Shown in pieces: positions 1-8,475 of a stretch of DNA of 64,000 nt. The notes under the pieces are model-generated. The model was not told the DNA's origin. It saw only the letters and a program-made list of their open reading frames with translations, and did not search any database. Location: contig CAKTXZ010000001.1 in NCBI GenBank assembly GCA_934632155.1, positions 1 through 64,000 of the forward strand, given 5' to 3'. This DNA comes from an uncultured Clostridia bacterium (GTDB lineage: Bacteria; Bacillota; Clostridia; Christensenellales; Aristaeellaceae). The translations under genes and the position numbers were made by a program. Within the stretch, counting starts at the first letter, position 1, and the number at the start of each line of letters is the position of its first letter.

Positions 1-43
1 ACTTGGCTGGTCACGGCCCGGGAGAGTAGGTCGCCGCCGGATT
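1..43 (+). rRNA. rrf: 5S ribosomal RNA, 3' end (partial)
   Basis: The first 43 bases match the conserved 3' arm of bacterial 5S rRNA (the block GGGAGAGTAGGTCGCCGCC followed by GGAT), and an intrinsic terminator follows directly. The 5' part lies left of the window, so an rRNA operon presumably ends here. The family match rests on this conserved block only. Confidence 0.88.
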
Positions 44-47
44 CCAT

Positions 48-77
48 GAAGTCATTCAATAGAATGACTTCTTTTTT
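48..77 (+). terminator. Intrinsic terminator of the rRNA operon
   Basis: A perfect 9-bp stem (GAAGTCATT / AATGACTTC) with a 6-nt loop is followed by six T residues, immediately after the 5S rRNA. Confidence 0.93.
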
Positions 78-720
78 GTTACTTCAATGAAAGGTAAAAA
101 CCGCCTTGTTCTATGCGGGTAGGGTTTAAGATGCGGGAAGGAACTCCTTTTCGCATAGAAACGATTCGACAACTGCTGCAAAACCGAAGCCGTTGAGGCA
201 TTTGCTCCAAATGCAATCCTGATCTACTCAAGACGAGGGAAGTTCGCTTGTCGTTCGCTTCAATGGTGGGGTGGATTTGGCTTGGATGATGTGATATAAT
301 AAGTCGGTAATGTGCGGAAAATCTGTTGGCGATACAGGTGTGTATGCTCTGGGGGCGATTAGCAAAAAGGAGCAGGAAAAGCAATGAGGCTTTTGAACCA
401 AATGATCTTGGTTGTCCCATGTGCAGGAAAAGCATGAAGCGTTTGGCAGATTAACGCAAATTTCGCTTCCTGCGAAACAAACACGTTGAATGCGCATTAC
501 AATAAGCGCATCTGATTGGGGACATTTGAGCAACGCCGCGTGGTATGCACAAAGTGGCGGTATGCGGCAGCGGCCAGTCGGTTTGTTGATAAGCCGATAG
601 GGTTCTTAAAGTATCCGGCGGAATGCAGCGAGAGCGTGGCGTGACTGAGAATGTACTTTCATTCTCGTCAGGCAAAGAGGTGTGCGCGAAGTGTTGCACC
701 TACGGGTTTTGCGCAGTTTC

Positions 721-793
721 TTCGAGGCGTGTGCGTTCCTTCGGAGCCCTTCGGCACAAGGCGGCAGGAATGGGACAAGGGATGGCGTGACGC
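721..793 (+). repeat. Direct repeat, copy A
   Basis: About 73 bp starting TTCGAGGCGTGTGCG recur at 937-1008 with only a few differences and one single-base indel; the two copies are offset by 216 bp. The core contains CCTTCGGAG, CCTTCGGCACAAGG and GGCAGGAATGGGAC. TTCCT and AGGAA at its ends and CCTT/AAGG inside could fold into a hairpin. Confidence 0.85.
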
Positions 794-936
794 GTCGGCT
801 AGGGGCTCAAAAGCTTTATGCAGTGCGGGAAAGCGTCGTGCGATACGCCGGGCGGAATGAGGCGCGGCGTACGCTTGGACAAGGTGAAAATGGTTACGGA
901 AAGCGATGCGCTTACAACGGTTTGTTGGCAAGCTTT

Positions 937-1008
937 CTTGAGGAGTGTGCGTTCCTTCGGAGTCCTTCGGCACAAGGCGGCAGGAATGGGACAAGGGGGG
1001 CGTGACGC
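937..1008 (+). repeat. Direct repeat, copy B
   Basis: This is the second copy of the 721-793 repeat. The 18-nt core GTGTGCGTTCCTTCGGAG is identical in both copies. Confidence 0.85.
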
Positions 1009-1352
1009 ACTGGGTAGGCTGTAAAGTGCCTTATCCTGTGCGCGGAAGTACGGCGTGAGGCACAGCGAGACACGGACTTTGGCCGATGCATGCTTTTGCG
1101 GAGCTTTTCGGGCGGCGCGGGGTGGGAGACGCTGCGCAGAACGAGACGCGACGTGACGTATGGGCGGGGCGTTCGGCTAAACGGTTTATGCGGTGTGCCT
1201 ATCATGGGAAATTGCGCCGTTTATGCCGGGATCTGAACGGCTGAAAGCAGGCGGACTTTGAAGAATGGATGGGTAATAGTCCGCGTTTTTGGTTTGGGAA
1301 ATGATGGATGAAACGCGGGCGAAACCGGGCGCGCCACGACGGAGGAACGGCA

Positions 1353-1949
1353 ATGGAATTTATTACGATTAACGATCGGATCGGCTATAGGCCGGCTTCC
1401 GACCAGCCGCTTTCGGCGGATATCGGCGTTATCAAGCAGGGCGACGGCACTTGGCTGTATGACGTTGGCGGATGGGCGGAGCATGTGCGCGGCTTGGACG
1501 AGGCCTATGACATTGTGCTGTCGCACTTTCACGCCGATCATACCGGCAATCTTGGCCGGATTCGGGCGAGGTCGCTTTACGTTTCAGAGGAAACCTATCG
1601 CCACGTGCAGTGCGGGACGATTGTGCGCGGCGACCTGTACATCGGAGACATGCATCTGTTTCCGCTGCCGTCCAGCCATGCCAAGGGGTGTCTGGGCTTG
1701 GAGGTCGGGGATACGTACGCCTTTGTCGGGGACGCGTTGTACTGCCGGGTCAGGGACGGATTTTATGTGTACAATGCGCAGCTGCTGCGGGACGAGATCA
1801 CGGTGCTGCGCGCGCTGCGGGCGTCGCACCTGCTGGTCAGCCACCGGCCGGGGATGCTTCGGGAAAGGGACGAGGCGCTGGAAGAGTTGAAGGCGATTTA
1901 CGGCATGCGCGAAGGCAATGCGCCGGAAATCAGGATTCCGATGCAATAG
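1353..1949 (+). CDS. MBL-fold metallo-hydrolase, possibly truncated by an amber codon
   Basis: The 198-residue protein belongs to the metallo-beta-lactamase fold. The zinc signature HFHADH is at residues 58-63, with further likely ligands H109, D127 and H164. The substrate is not predictable. The ATG at 1353 is chosen because GGAGG lies 7 nt upstream at 1341-1345; an upstream in-frame ATG at 1308 has no such site. After the TAG at 1947-1949 the same frame stays open for 25 more codons (1950-2024), ending ...LFEGLRSIR before TGA at 2025. Most of these codons end in G or C, as in real genes here. The TAG may therefore be a nonsense mutation in a gene of about 224 codons. The downstream Nudix gene shows the same kind of lesion. 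Fold assignment is secure; function is not. Confidence 0.8.
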   Translation: MEFITINDRIGYRPASDQPLSADIGVIKQGDGTWLYDVGGWAEHVRGLDEAYDIVLSHFHADHTGNLGRIRARSLYVSEETYRHVQCGTIVRGDLYIGDMHLFPLPSSHAKGCLGLEVGDTYAFVGDALYCRVRDGFYVYNAQLLRDEITVLRALRASHLLVSHRPGMLRERDEALEELKAIYGMREGNAPEIRIPMQ

Positions 1950-2089
1950 CGGATCGACGCATACGCGCCGTTGAGGGGCATGAAATCCTTTGACGAGCTG
2001 TTCGAGGGGCTCAGGAGCATCCGGTGACGAGGCGCTTTTCGGGACGCCGAATTGGGGCGAATAAAACAACGTTTACGGCGGAAACCACC

Positions 2090-2707
2090 ATGAACGACCC
2101 ATGGCTTGACTTTGCCATTCGCATTCAGAGTATCGCGCAGGCGGGTCTGCAATGCGGAAAGGATCCCTAAGACCGGGAACGCTACGCCGAACTAAGGAGG
2201 ATCGCCGCTGAAATGCTTGCCGCGAAAACGGACGTTCCTGCTGAAAAGGTTTACGGCCTTTTCTGCAACGAGGCGGGCTATCAGACGCCGAAGGTGGATA
2301 CGCGCGCCGCCGTTTTTATCGGGGGCAAGCTTTTGCTGGTTCATGAAAACAACGACGCTTGGGCGCTGCCCGGCGGCTGGTGCGATGTGGATCAATCCGT
2401 CGCGTCAAACACCGAAAAGGAGGTGCGCGAGGAAACGGGCTGCACCGTAACGGCGCAAAGGCTGATAGCCGTTCAGGACTGGCGCAGGCATAATGTGACA
2501 AACCACGCCTACGGCGTTGTCAAAATTTTTGTGCTGTGCCAATACGAATACGGAGCGTTTCAGGAGAACATCGAAACAACCGGAATCGGGCTGTTTGGCA
2601 GAGAAGAAATTCCGGAACGGCTTGCCGTCGAAAAGTGCACGCGCGACCAGCTTTTGATGTGCTTTGCGGCGCTTGACCACCCCGATGCGCCCACGCTGTT
2701 TGATTGA
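2090..2707 (+). pseudogene. Nudix hydrolase with an in-frame ochre codon near the N-terminus
   Basis: Reading from the ATG at 2090 gives an N-terminal helical segment (WLDFAIRIQSIAQAGL) typical of two-domain Nudix hydrolases. A TAA at 2168-2170 falls exactly where relatives have a Tyr (KDP-stop-DRERY). The same frame then continues without a break to 2707. The Nudix domain follows, with a Nudix-like box (GGWCDVDQ, then KEVREETG). The part after the stop can restart at the ATG at 2213, because AAGGAGG at about 2195-2201 (coding Leu-Arg-Arg in the full frame) sits 11 nt upstream; that would make an intact 164-residue protein. It is either a pseudogene or a gene shortened to its catalytic domain. 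Family assignment is secure. Confidence 0.78.
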
Positions 2708-2910
2708 CCGGCTCGGGAAGGGAAGAACGCTTCCTTTCTTGCGACGCGGAAATAAAGACGCGGCGAATAAGCCCGCAAAGGAGCGAACGCTTCCTGCCGC
2801 AAGCCTTCGGCGGAAAGGCGCGCTTAGGCAATCAAATCCGCGAACCGCTTCAAACGAAAAATCCCGCGGCCGACTGGCAAAACGTCGCAGTCAAGCTTGC
2901 GGGATGCAAG

Positions 2911-2935
2911 GAAGGGCGGTCGGCCCTTCGTTTTT
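2911..2935 (+). terminator. Intrinsic terminator after the Nudix gene
   Basis: The stem GAAGGGC / GCCCTTC has a 5-nt loop and is followed by G and five T residues. The gene-free stretch 2708-3124 otherwise holds a short direct repeat (GAACGCTTCCT twice, near 2730 and 2785) and the dispersed repeat at 2992-3016. I see no gene there. Confidence 0.82.
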
Positions 2936-2991
2936 GATTGATATTGTCAGGCTTTGCCGGGTGGGGAGGCTTTGCGGAGCGTTTGCGCGGC

Positions 2992-3016
2992 AAAAGCGTT
3001 TCCGCAGCCTTGCCAT
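2992..3016 (+). repeat. Dispersed intergenic repeat, copy 1
   Basis: Twenty-five bases beginning AAAAGCGTTTCCGCAGCC match the reverse complement of 52523-52547 at 23 of 25 positions. Weaker similarity extends to about 45 nt. Both copies lie in gene-free DNA. Confidence 0.6.
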
Positions 3017-3124
3017 GCCGATGAAGCTTTTCCTTCCGCATGGAGCGCGCCCGAGCGCAGTTTGGGGGCGCGCAGCCGCGGGAGCATTCAAGCGACGAAG
3101 CCCGCGGCCGCAATCGATGCTTCT

Positions 3125-3967
3125 TTACAGGTTCAGGCCGCGCAGGAAGGCGATGGCGGCTTCCAGCGCGGGCAGGTTTTCCTCCATCCCCTCAAATTCG
3201 TAGGAAACGACGCCGGCATAGCCCGCCTTTTTCAGGGTGCTCAGGCACTGCCGGATGGGCACCACGCCGTGGCCGGCCACCGTGCCGCGCAGGAAGGAGC
3301 CGTTGCGGGAGGGGAACCAGCCCTGTCCCGGGTTTTCCGCCCAGGCGGGCTTATACAGGAAATCCTTTACGTGGACGTGGAAGGCGTAGGGCGCGGCGAT
3401 GGGCACGGCGTGCACGGGCTGGTCGTCGGCGCAGAGGAAATTGCCCATGTCCACCAGCCAGCCGTAGTTGGGATGGTTGACCGTGCGAATCAGTGTTTCG
3501 ACGCGCTCGGCATCCTGCAGCACGTAGCCGTGGTTTTCCGTGCAGGTGCGAATGCCCTTATCCTCGGCGTATTCGGTTACGCGGCGAATGTCGGGCGCGA
3601 TGCGGTCGATCAGCTGCCGCCAGTCCATGCCCTCGGGCAGGCTCCACGACGCGTCGTGCCGCAGCACCTTTGCGCCCAGCGCGGCGGCGACGTCCACTTT
3701 TTCCTTGACGGCGTCCGCCTCGTTGGGGCGCATGAAATCCGCGCCGACGGTATAGGCGGCGATGGGCAGGCCGATCTCCGCGCAATGGCGGCGGATGTCC
3801 TTGGCCAAGTCGATCAGACTGTCGGCCTGCTGCACGTCCAGCGACAGGTCGATGAACTCAATCGCGTCGTAGCCCATTTTCTTGGCCAGATCGCACACGG
3901 TGTAATAATCTGCGCCCGTTTGGTTCATATACTTGGAAAAGCTGTAAGAAGATACGCCGAATTTCAT
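3125..3967 (-). CDS. Sugar phosphate isomerase/epimerase (TIM barrel)
   Basis: This 280-residue protein of the xylose-isomerase-like/AP endonuclease family 2 superfamily begins KFGVSSYSF and carries the family's metal-site segments ENHGY, VDMGN and HVHVKDF. Such enzymes interconvert keto/aldo sugars or inositol derivatives; the substrate here is unknown. The ATG at 3967 has GGAGG 7 nt upstream, which is better than an in-frame ATG at 4012. It lies 45 nt downstream of a homologous gene on the same strand, so the two are probably co-transcribed paralogues. The neighbouring diverging uronate genes suggest a role in acidic-sugar use, which is inference. Confidence 0.88.
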   Translation of the reverse strand: MKFGVSSYSFSKYMNQTGADYYTVCDLAKKMGYDAIEFIDLSLDVQQADSLIDLAKDIRRHCAEIGLPIAAYTVGADFMRPNEADAVKEKVDVAAALGAKVLRHDASWSLPEGMDWRQLIDRIAPDIRRVTEYAEDKGIRTCTENHGYVLQDAERVETLIRTVNHPNYGWLVDMGNFLCADDQPVHAVPIAAPYAFHVHVKDFLYKPAWAENPGQGWFPSRNGSFLRGTVAGHGVVPIRQCLSTLKKAGYAGVVSYEFEGMEENLPALEAAIAFLRGLNL

Positions 3968-4012
3968 GCTCGATTCCTCCGTTTCATAGGACGACTTGCG
4001 TGCGTTATTCAT

Positions 4013-4918
4013 TCATTCAACCTCGTTCCAGATGCGCGCGGCGTTTTGCAGACTGACGGCGGAGGCGTAGCGCGCGTCCTCCAGCCCCTCGAATTCAATG
4101 ACGATCGGGCCGTCGTAGCCCGCATGCTTGAGCGCACCCAGCGTCGCATAAATATCCAGATCGCCCTGATGCAGAATCGCGCCGCGAAGATACTTGCCGC
4201 CGCGGGAGCGGAACCAGCTGCCCGCGCAGTCGAACTGCGTGCTGTCGCCCGGGTCGCGGGTGCGGATGTAAAAATCCTTGAGATGCACCATTTCCGTGAC
4301 GGGCGCCAGCGTGCGCGCGGCGACGGCGGCGTCCTCGTCTACGCAGACGATGTTGCCCGTATCCAGCAGCAGGCCGTAGTTGTCGCTGTTTACGGCGGAT
4401 AGCATGCGCTCCACCCGGTCGCAGCCATTGGCGAAAAAGCCGTGGTTTTCAATCAGCGTTTTTACGCCGACCGCGCGGCCGTGCTCGCTGACGCGGCGCG
4501 CGGCCTGCGCCATGACGGGCAGCCATTTTTCAAAGTCCCGAAGCGTGTTTTCCGCCTGTGGACGGCGGAAGGCGCAAACGTCGTGGCGCATGCGGGGCAG
4601 ACCAAGCTCCGCGGCGATATCGACCTCGTGACAGACGCGGCGGATTTCAGCCTCCAGCGCCTCGCCCTCGCGGCAAAAATCCGCCAATACGGAATAATTG
4701 CAAAGCGTCACGCCCGCGTCCCGCGCCCGCGTCCGCACCTGACGAATCTTTTCCCGGTCGATTGCTCCGGTTGTCGGGTCGTCAAAGCGGAAGGCGAAGG
4801 GAACCAGCTCCATGCATTGCGCGCCGTGCGCCGCCGCCCAGTCGATGGCGGCGGGCAGCGTCATCGCGCCCCTTTCAATTTCTCTGTCCAGCGAATACGA
4901 GCTCAGCCCCAGTTGCAT
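4013..4918 (-). CDS. Sugar phosphate isomerase/epimerase (TIM barrel), paralogue
   Basis: This 301-residue protein is of the same family as its downstream neighbour. It begins QLGLSSYSL and has the equivalent metal-site segments ENHGF, LDTGN and MVHLKDF. The start at 4918 is preceded by AAGGAGGTG. It is the first gene of a two-gene minus-strand operon whose promoter faces away from udk. The two proteins look like a duplication that diverged, and may act on successive or related intermediates. Substrate unknown. Confidence 0.88.
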   Translation of the reverse strand: MQLGLSSYSLDREIERGAMTLPAAIDWAAAHGAQCMELVPFAFRFDDPTTGAIDREKIRQVRTRARDAGVTLCNYSVLADFCREGEALEAEIRRVCHEVDIAAELGLPRMRHDVCAFRRPQAENTLRDFEKWLPVMAQAARRVSEHGRAVGVKTLIENHGFFANGCDRVERMLSAVNSDNYGLLLDTGNIVCVDEDAAVAARTLAPVTEMVHLKDFYIRTRDPGDSTQFDCAGSWFRSRGGKYLRGAILHQGDLDIYATLGALKHAGYDGPIVIEFEGLEDARYASAVSLQNAARIWNEVE

Positions 4919-4952
4919 GGGAACACCTCCTTGTTCTTTTTTCATTATTTAC

Positions 4953-4981
4953 AGTATAGCATACTTTTCGGGGCGTTCCAA
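4953..4981 (-). promoter_or_regulatory. Sigma-A-type promoter for the isomerase pair
   Basis: Read on the minus strand: TTGGAA (4981-4976), a 17-bp spacer and TATACT (4958-4953), upstream of the start at 4918. Confidence 0.72.
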
Positions 4982-5102
4982 ACAGGAAAATTGCTTTTTC
5001 CTTTCGCATTATTATCTTTTTTTCGCGTGTGAACGGTCGGCGGCGGCTGCGGCGGCGCGCGGCGACAGGGGGCCATTTTTTCGTTTTCTTCCGCTTTCCC
5101 CC

Positions 5103-5131
5103 TTGAAGGAAGGCGAAAAATGTGGTATTTT
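5103..5131 (+). promoter_or_regulatory. Putative promoter for udk-uxaC-eda
   Basis: TTGAAG (5103-5108), a 17-bp spacer and TATTTT (5126-5131) lie 30 nt before the udk start. The -10 is weak. Confidence 0.5.
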
Positions 5132-5160
5132 GGGGAAAACGAACGAGGAGATGGTTTCCC

Positions 5161-5778
5161 GTGCTTTTCATCGGCATCTGCGGCGCGAGCGGCTCGGGCA
5201 AAAGCACGCTGGCGCGCGAACTGGTGCGCGACGTCGGGGCAAAAAGCGTGGTGCTCAATCAGGACGCTTACTATTTCGACCATCCGGATCTTACCTTTGA
5301 GGAAAGAACGCTGCTGAATTACGACGAGCCCTGCATTTTCGATCATGACGCGCTCTACCGCGATGTGTGCGACCTGATGGCGGGCAAAAGTATCACGCGC
5401 AAGCAGTATGATTTCAGCCAGCACCGCCGCGCGGACACCAACGAGCAAATCGCTCCGGCGGACGTGCTGATCGTGGAGGGGATTCATTCCTTCTACGACC
5501 AGCGCCTGTGTGAAAAAATGTTCCTGAAGCTGTATATCAACGTGGAGCCGGACGTGTGCCTGCTGCGGCGCATTCGCCGCGACATTAAGGATCGCGGCCG
5601 CCAGATTGACAACATCAGCGCCCAGTACCTGAGCACCGTAAAGCCCATGTACGATCGCTATATCCGCAATTATATTCACGACGCGGACGTGGTGGTTATG
5701 CGCGGCGGGAAAAACGCGCGTATTGTGAGCATTCTGGCCGGATACCTGCAAAGCCAGCTTGCCGCGCAGCGGCGCTGA
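5161..5778 (+). CDS. udk: Uridine kinase family P-loop kinase
   Basis: The 205-residue protein has the Walker A motif GASGSGKST at its N-terminus, then NQDAYYFD, YDFSQH and a Walker B-like VLIVEGI, the order seen in uridine kinase/phosphoribulokinase-like enzymes. It would phosphorylate uridine or cytidine in pyrimidine salvage; a sugar substrate cannot be excluded given the uronate genes behind it. I chose the GTG at 5161 because GAGGAG lies about 10 nt upstream and the P-loop strand begins right after it. uxaC starts 39 nt downstream, so an operon is likely. Confidence 0.85.
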   Translation: MLFIGICGASGSGKSTLARELVRDVGAKSVVLNQDAYYFDHPDLTFEERTLLNYDEPCIFDHDALYRDVCDLMAGKSITRKQYDFSQHRRADTNEQIAPADVLIVEGIHSFYDQRLCEKMFLKLYINVEPDVCLLRRIRRDIKDRGRQIDNISAQYLSTVKPMYDRYIRNYIHDADVVVMRGGKNARIVSILAGYLQSQLAAQRR

Positions 5779-5817
5779 GGGCGGCGAATAGCATGAAGGA
5801 CGAAGGAGGATAACGCC

Positions 5818-7218
5818 ATGCGCCCCTTTATGGACAAGGACTTTCTCCTGACCAATGAAACGGCCCGCGCGCTGTATCATGACGCGGCCGAAAAAATGCC
5901 CATTATCGATTATCATTGCCACCTTTCTCCGCGCGAGATTGCGCAGAACGCGCGCTTTGAAAACATCACGCGTCTGATGCTCGGCGGCGACCATTACAAA
6001 TGGCGCGCCATGCTCAGCTTCGGGGTGGACGAAAGCCTGATTCGCGGCGACGGCGACGACCGGGAAAAATTCATCGCCTTTGCCGATACGATCGCGCACG
6101 CGCCCGGCAACCCGCTCTATCACTGGACGCATCTGGAGCTGCAGCGCGTGTTCGGCGTGGATATTCCGCTGACGCGGGAAAGCGCGCCGGAGATTTATGA
6201 ATATACCAGCGAGCTGCTGCAGCAGCCGGACTATGCCGCGCAGGGGCTGATCGACCGCTTTAATGTGGATTACCTGTGCACCACCGACGACCCTGCCGAC
6301 GATTTGGCCTTCCACCGCGCCATTGCCGCCGAGGGCGCGCTGCGGGCGCGCGTGCTGCCCGCCTTCCGGCCGGATAAGGCGATTAACGTCGACCGTCCCG
6401 GCTTTGCCGATTATATTCGCCAGCTTTCGCATGCCGCCGGGATGGAGATCAAATCCACCGCGGACGTGCTGACCGCACTGGAGCGGCGCATTGAATTTTT
6501 CCACGCCTGCGGCGCGCGCATTGCCGATCACGGGCTGGAGCACGTGCCCTTTGGCGAGCCGTCCTTCAAGCAGGCGGACAAGGCGTTTGACGCTGCGATG
6601 AACGGCGGCAAAATGAAGCAAAAGCACGTTGACAGCTATCGCACGGTGCTGCTGGCGGGGCTGGGCGGCATGTATGCGCAGCGGGGCTGGGCGCAGCAGT
6701 ACCACATGAACCCCATGCGCAATAACAATACCGCCATGTTCCGCCGCTTTGGGCCGGATACCGGCTTTGACTCTATCGACGACTATCCCGTGGCGCATAA
6801 CCTGTCGCGGCTGATGGATCTGCAGGATTCGCAGGGGCAGCTGCCCAAGACCATTCTCTATTGCCTGAATCCCGCGGAAAACCATGTGATCGGCACGATG
6901 ATCGGCAATTTTCAGCAGTCCGGCGTGCGCGGGAAGATTCAGATGGGCAGCGCGTGGTGGTTCCTCGACCAGAAGGACGGCATGGAGGCGCAGCTGCACA
7001 CGCTGGCCAGCTTGGGCGTGCTGGGCACGTTCGTGGGCATGCTGACGGACAGCCGTTCCTTGATCAGCTACCCGCGGCATGAATACTTCCGCCGGATTCT
7101 GTGCAATGTGCTCGGCCTGTGGGTGGAAAACGGCGAATACCCCGCCAACATGGACTTCCTCAAGGATTTGGTGCGCGATATCAGCTATCGCAACGCGAAG
7201 GAATACTTCGGGCTGTAA
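5818..7218 (+). CDS. uxaC: Uronate (glucuronate/galacturonate) isomerase
   Basis: This 466-residue protein matches the length and sequence pattern of UxaC, an amidohydrolase-superfamily enzyme. It converts D-glucuronate to fructuronate and D-galacturonate to tagaturonate in the cytoplasm. The metal-binding HCHL motif (IIDYHCHLSP) is near residue 35, and the conserved C-terminal block around DSRSLISYPRHEYFRR is present. AAGGAGG lies 9-10 nt before the ATG. It sits between udk and the KDPG aldolase, supplying the first step of the pathway that ends with the aldolase. UxaB/UxuA and KdgK homologues are not in the window. Confidence 0.95.
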   Translation: MRPFMDKDFLLTNETARALYHDAAEKMPIIDYHCHLSPREIAQNARFENITRLMLGGDHYKWRAMLSFGVDESLIRGDGDDREKFIAFADTIAHAPGNPLYHWTHLELQRVFGVDIPLTRESAPEIYEYTSELLQQPDYAAQGLIDRFNVDYLCTTDDPADDLAFHRAIAAEGALRARVLPAFRPDKAINVDRPGFADYIRQLSHAAGMEIKSTADVLTALERRIEFFHACGARIADHGLEHVPFGEPSFKQADKAFDAAMNGGKMKQKHVDSYRTVLLAGLGGMYAQRGWAQQYHMNPMRNNNTAMFRRFGPDTGFDSIDDYPVAHNLSRLMDLQDSQGQLPKTILYCLNPAENHVIGTMIGNFQQSGVRGKIQMGSAWWFLDQKDGMEAQLHTLASLGVLGTFVGMLTDSRSLISYPRHEYFRRILCNVLGLWVENGEYPANMDFLKDLVRDISYRNAKEYFGL

Positions 7219-7248
7219 GGATATTTTTGATGAACGGAGGGCGTTATC

Positions 7249-8211
7249 ATGGATATATTCAAGCAACTGTCGTTGGCCGGGCTGGTGCCGGTGATTAAAA
7301 TCAGGAACGCGCAGGACGCCGTGCCCCTTTGCCGGGCGCTGAAAAACGGCGGGCTGCCCGTGGCGGAGATTACCTTCCGCACGGACGCGGCGGAGGAAGC
7401 GATTCGGCTGGTGCACGAGGCGCTGCCCGATGTGCTGCTGGGCGCGGGCACGGTGCTGACCTGCGAACAGGCGGATCGCGCGTGGCAGGCGGGCGCGGGC
7501 TATATCGTGTCTCCCGGTCTGAACCCCAAGGTGGTCGCCCACTGCGTGGAAAAGGGCTATCCCGTGCTGCCCGGCTGCGCCAACCCCAGCGATATCGAGA
7601 CGGCGTTGGCCTTTGGGCTTAAGACCGTGAAATTCTTTCCCGCCGAGGCGCTGGGCGGCCTGAAGATGGTGAAGGCCATGAGCGCACCGTACGGCGATTT
7701 GAAATTCGTGCCCACCGGCGGCATTAACGAAAAGAACCTGACCGAATACCTGAGCTTCCCCAAGGTTGCAGCCTGCGGCGGCAGCTGGATGGCGCCCGAG
7801 GACGCGATTGCCGCCGGGGACTGGGCGCGCATTGAGCGCCTTGCGCGCGACGCCGTGCGCACGATGCTGGGGCTGGATATTGTGCATTTGGGCATTAACA
7901 GTGAAAACGCCGAGATCGCCATGCGGGAGGCCGAGAAGCTGTCGCTGCTGCTGGGCTGGCCGCTGCGGGAGGACAGCCCCAAGGGCGTGTTCGTAGGCGG
8001 CCGCTTTGAGATGATGAAAACATGGTTCCGCGGTACGCACGGCCATATCGCCATCGGCGCGCTGGACGTAGACCGCGCCAGATGGCATATGGAACGCAGC
8101 GGCTTTGCGTTCGACGAGCCGACCGCCGCCTATGGTGAGGACGGTAAGCTGCGCTTTATCTACCTGAAGGAGGAAATCGGCGGCTTCGGCATTCACCTGC
8201 TGCAAAAGTAA
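7249..8211 (+). CDS. eda: KDPG/KHG aldolase fused to a VOC-like C-terminal domain
   Basis: Residues 1 to about 205 are a class I 2-keto-3-deoxy-6-phosphogluconate aldolase. They include the PVIKI start, AEITFRT, the GAGTVL strand, and the Schiff-base lysine segment TVKFFPAE. The enzyme splits KDPG into pyruvate and glyceraldehyde 3-phosphate, the last step of hexuronate breakdown. Residues about 210-320 form a second domain (LDIVHLGIN, FEMMKTWFRG, GHIAIG, GGFGIHLL) that looks like a vicinal-oxygen-chelate/glyoxalase fold. Usual Eda proteins are about 210 residues, so the extra 110 residues are a fusion. Its role is unknown. It begins 30 nt after uxaC and has GGAGGG upstream. Confidence 0.92.
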   Translation: MDIFKQLSLAGLVPVIKIRNAQDAVPLCRALKNGGLPVAEITFRTDAAEEAIRLVHEALPDVLLGAGTVLTCEQADRAWQAGAGYIVSPGLNPKVVAHCVEKGYPVLPGCANPSDIETALAFGLKTVKFFPAEALGGLKMVKAMSAPYGDLKFVPTGGINEKNLTEYLSFPKVAACGGSWMAPEDAIAAGDWARIERLARDAVRTMLGLDIVHLGINSENAEIAMREAEKLSLLLGWPLREDSPKGVFVGGRFEMMKTWFRGTHGHIAIGALDVDRARWHMERSGFAFDEPTAAYGEDGKLRFIYLKEEIGGFGIHLLQK

Positions 8212-8351
8212 GGCGGCAAAGCGCTCTGCGGCGCTGCGAAGCGGCGTTTTTACGCTTGTTTCGCGCAAAATAATGCCAATGTTCATTTTTGATTGTTTTC
8301 CATGATGTAACCTGAAAACATTCCGCGTTTTTTGCACGTTTTGCGGAAGGT

Positions 8352-8394
8352 ATGCTCGTTTTCGTGAATTCTTTTCATGAAACGAGCATTTTTC
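8352..8394 (+). terminator. Terminator after the uronate operon
   Basis: A 10-bp perfect stem (ATGCTCGTTT / AAACGAGCAT) is followed by TTTTT. The inner loop TCGTGA...TCATGA could extend it. Confidence 0.8.
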
Positions 8395-8410
8395 GCTCAA
8401 AAACGCCCTC

Positions 8411-8440
8411 TTGCGAAGAAAAGCAACCTTTTGCTATAGT
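8411..8440 (+). promoter_or_regulatory. Promoter for the decarboxylase beta/gamma genes
   Basis: TTGCGA (8411-8416), an 18-bp spacer and TATAGT (8435-8440) lie 36 nt before the start codon. Confidence 0.6.
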
Positions 8441-8475
8441 GAATGGCATGTATCGAAACAGGAGGGGGAAACAAT

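Larger units (their letters stand above)
80..1340. other. Gene desert after the rRNA operon
   Basis: I see no convincing gene in this stretch. Short open frames exist on both strands, but none combines a ribosome binding site, codon-like base use and a recognisable product. A lone TATAAT at 295-300 has no good -35 partner. The left half (80-640) is less GC-rich than the rest, and the right half holds the imperfect direct repeats listed separately. Confidence 0.6.

Noticed and set aside
661..1005. Small plus-strand frames across the two direct repeats (repeated LRSPSAQGGRNGTR-like peptides)
   Set aside because: The peptide repeat is explained by the DNA repeat. The frames lack ribosome binding sites and match no known family.
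2954..4402. A 482-codon plus-strand frame opposite the two sugar-phosphate isomerases
   Set aside because: It overlaps two genes with family motifs and good ribosome binding sites on the other strand.
4945..8400. A 1151-codon open frame on the minus strand opposite udk, uxaC and eda
   Set aside because: It is antisense to clear genes, has low-complexity Arg/His/Ala-rich composition and no family match. Long antisense frames are expected in GC-rich DNA with G/C third positions.
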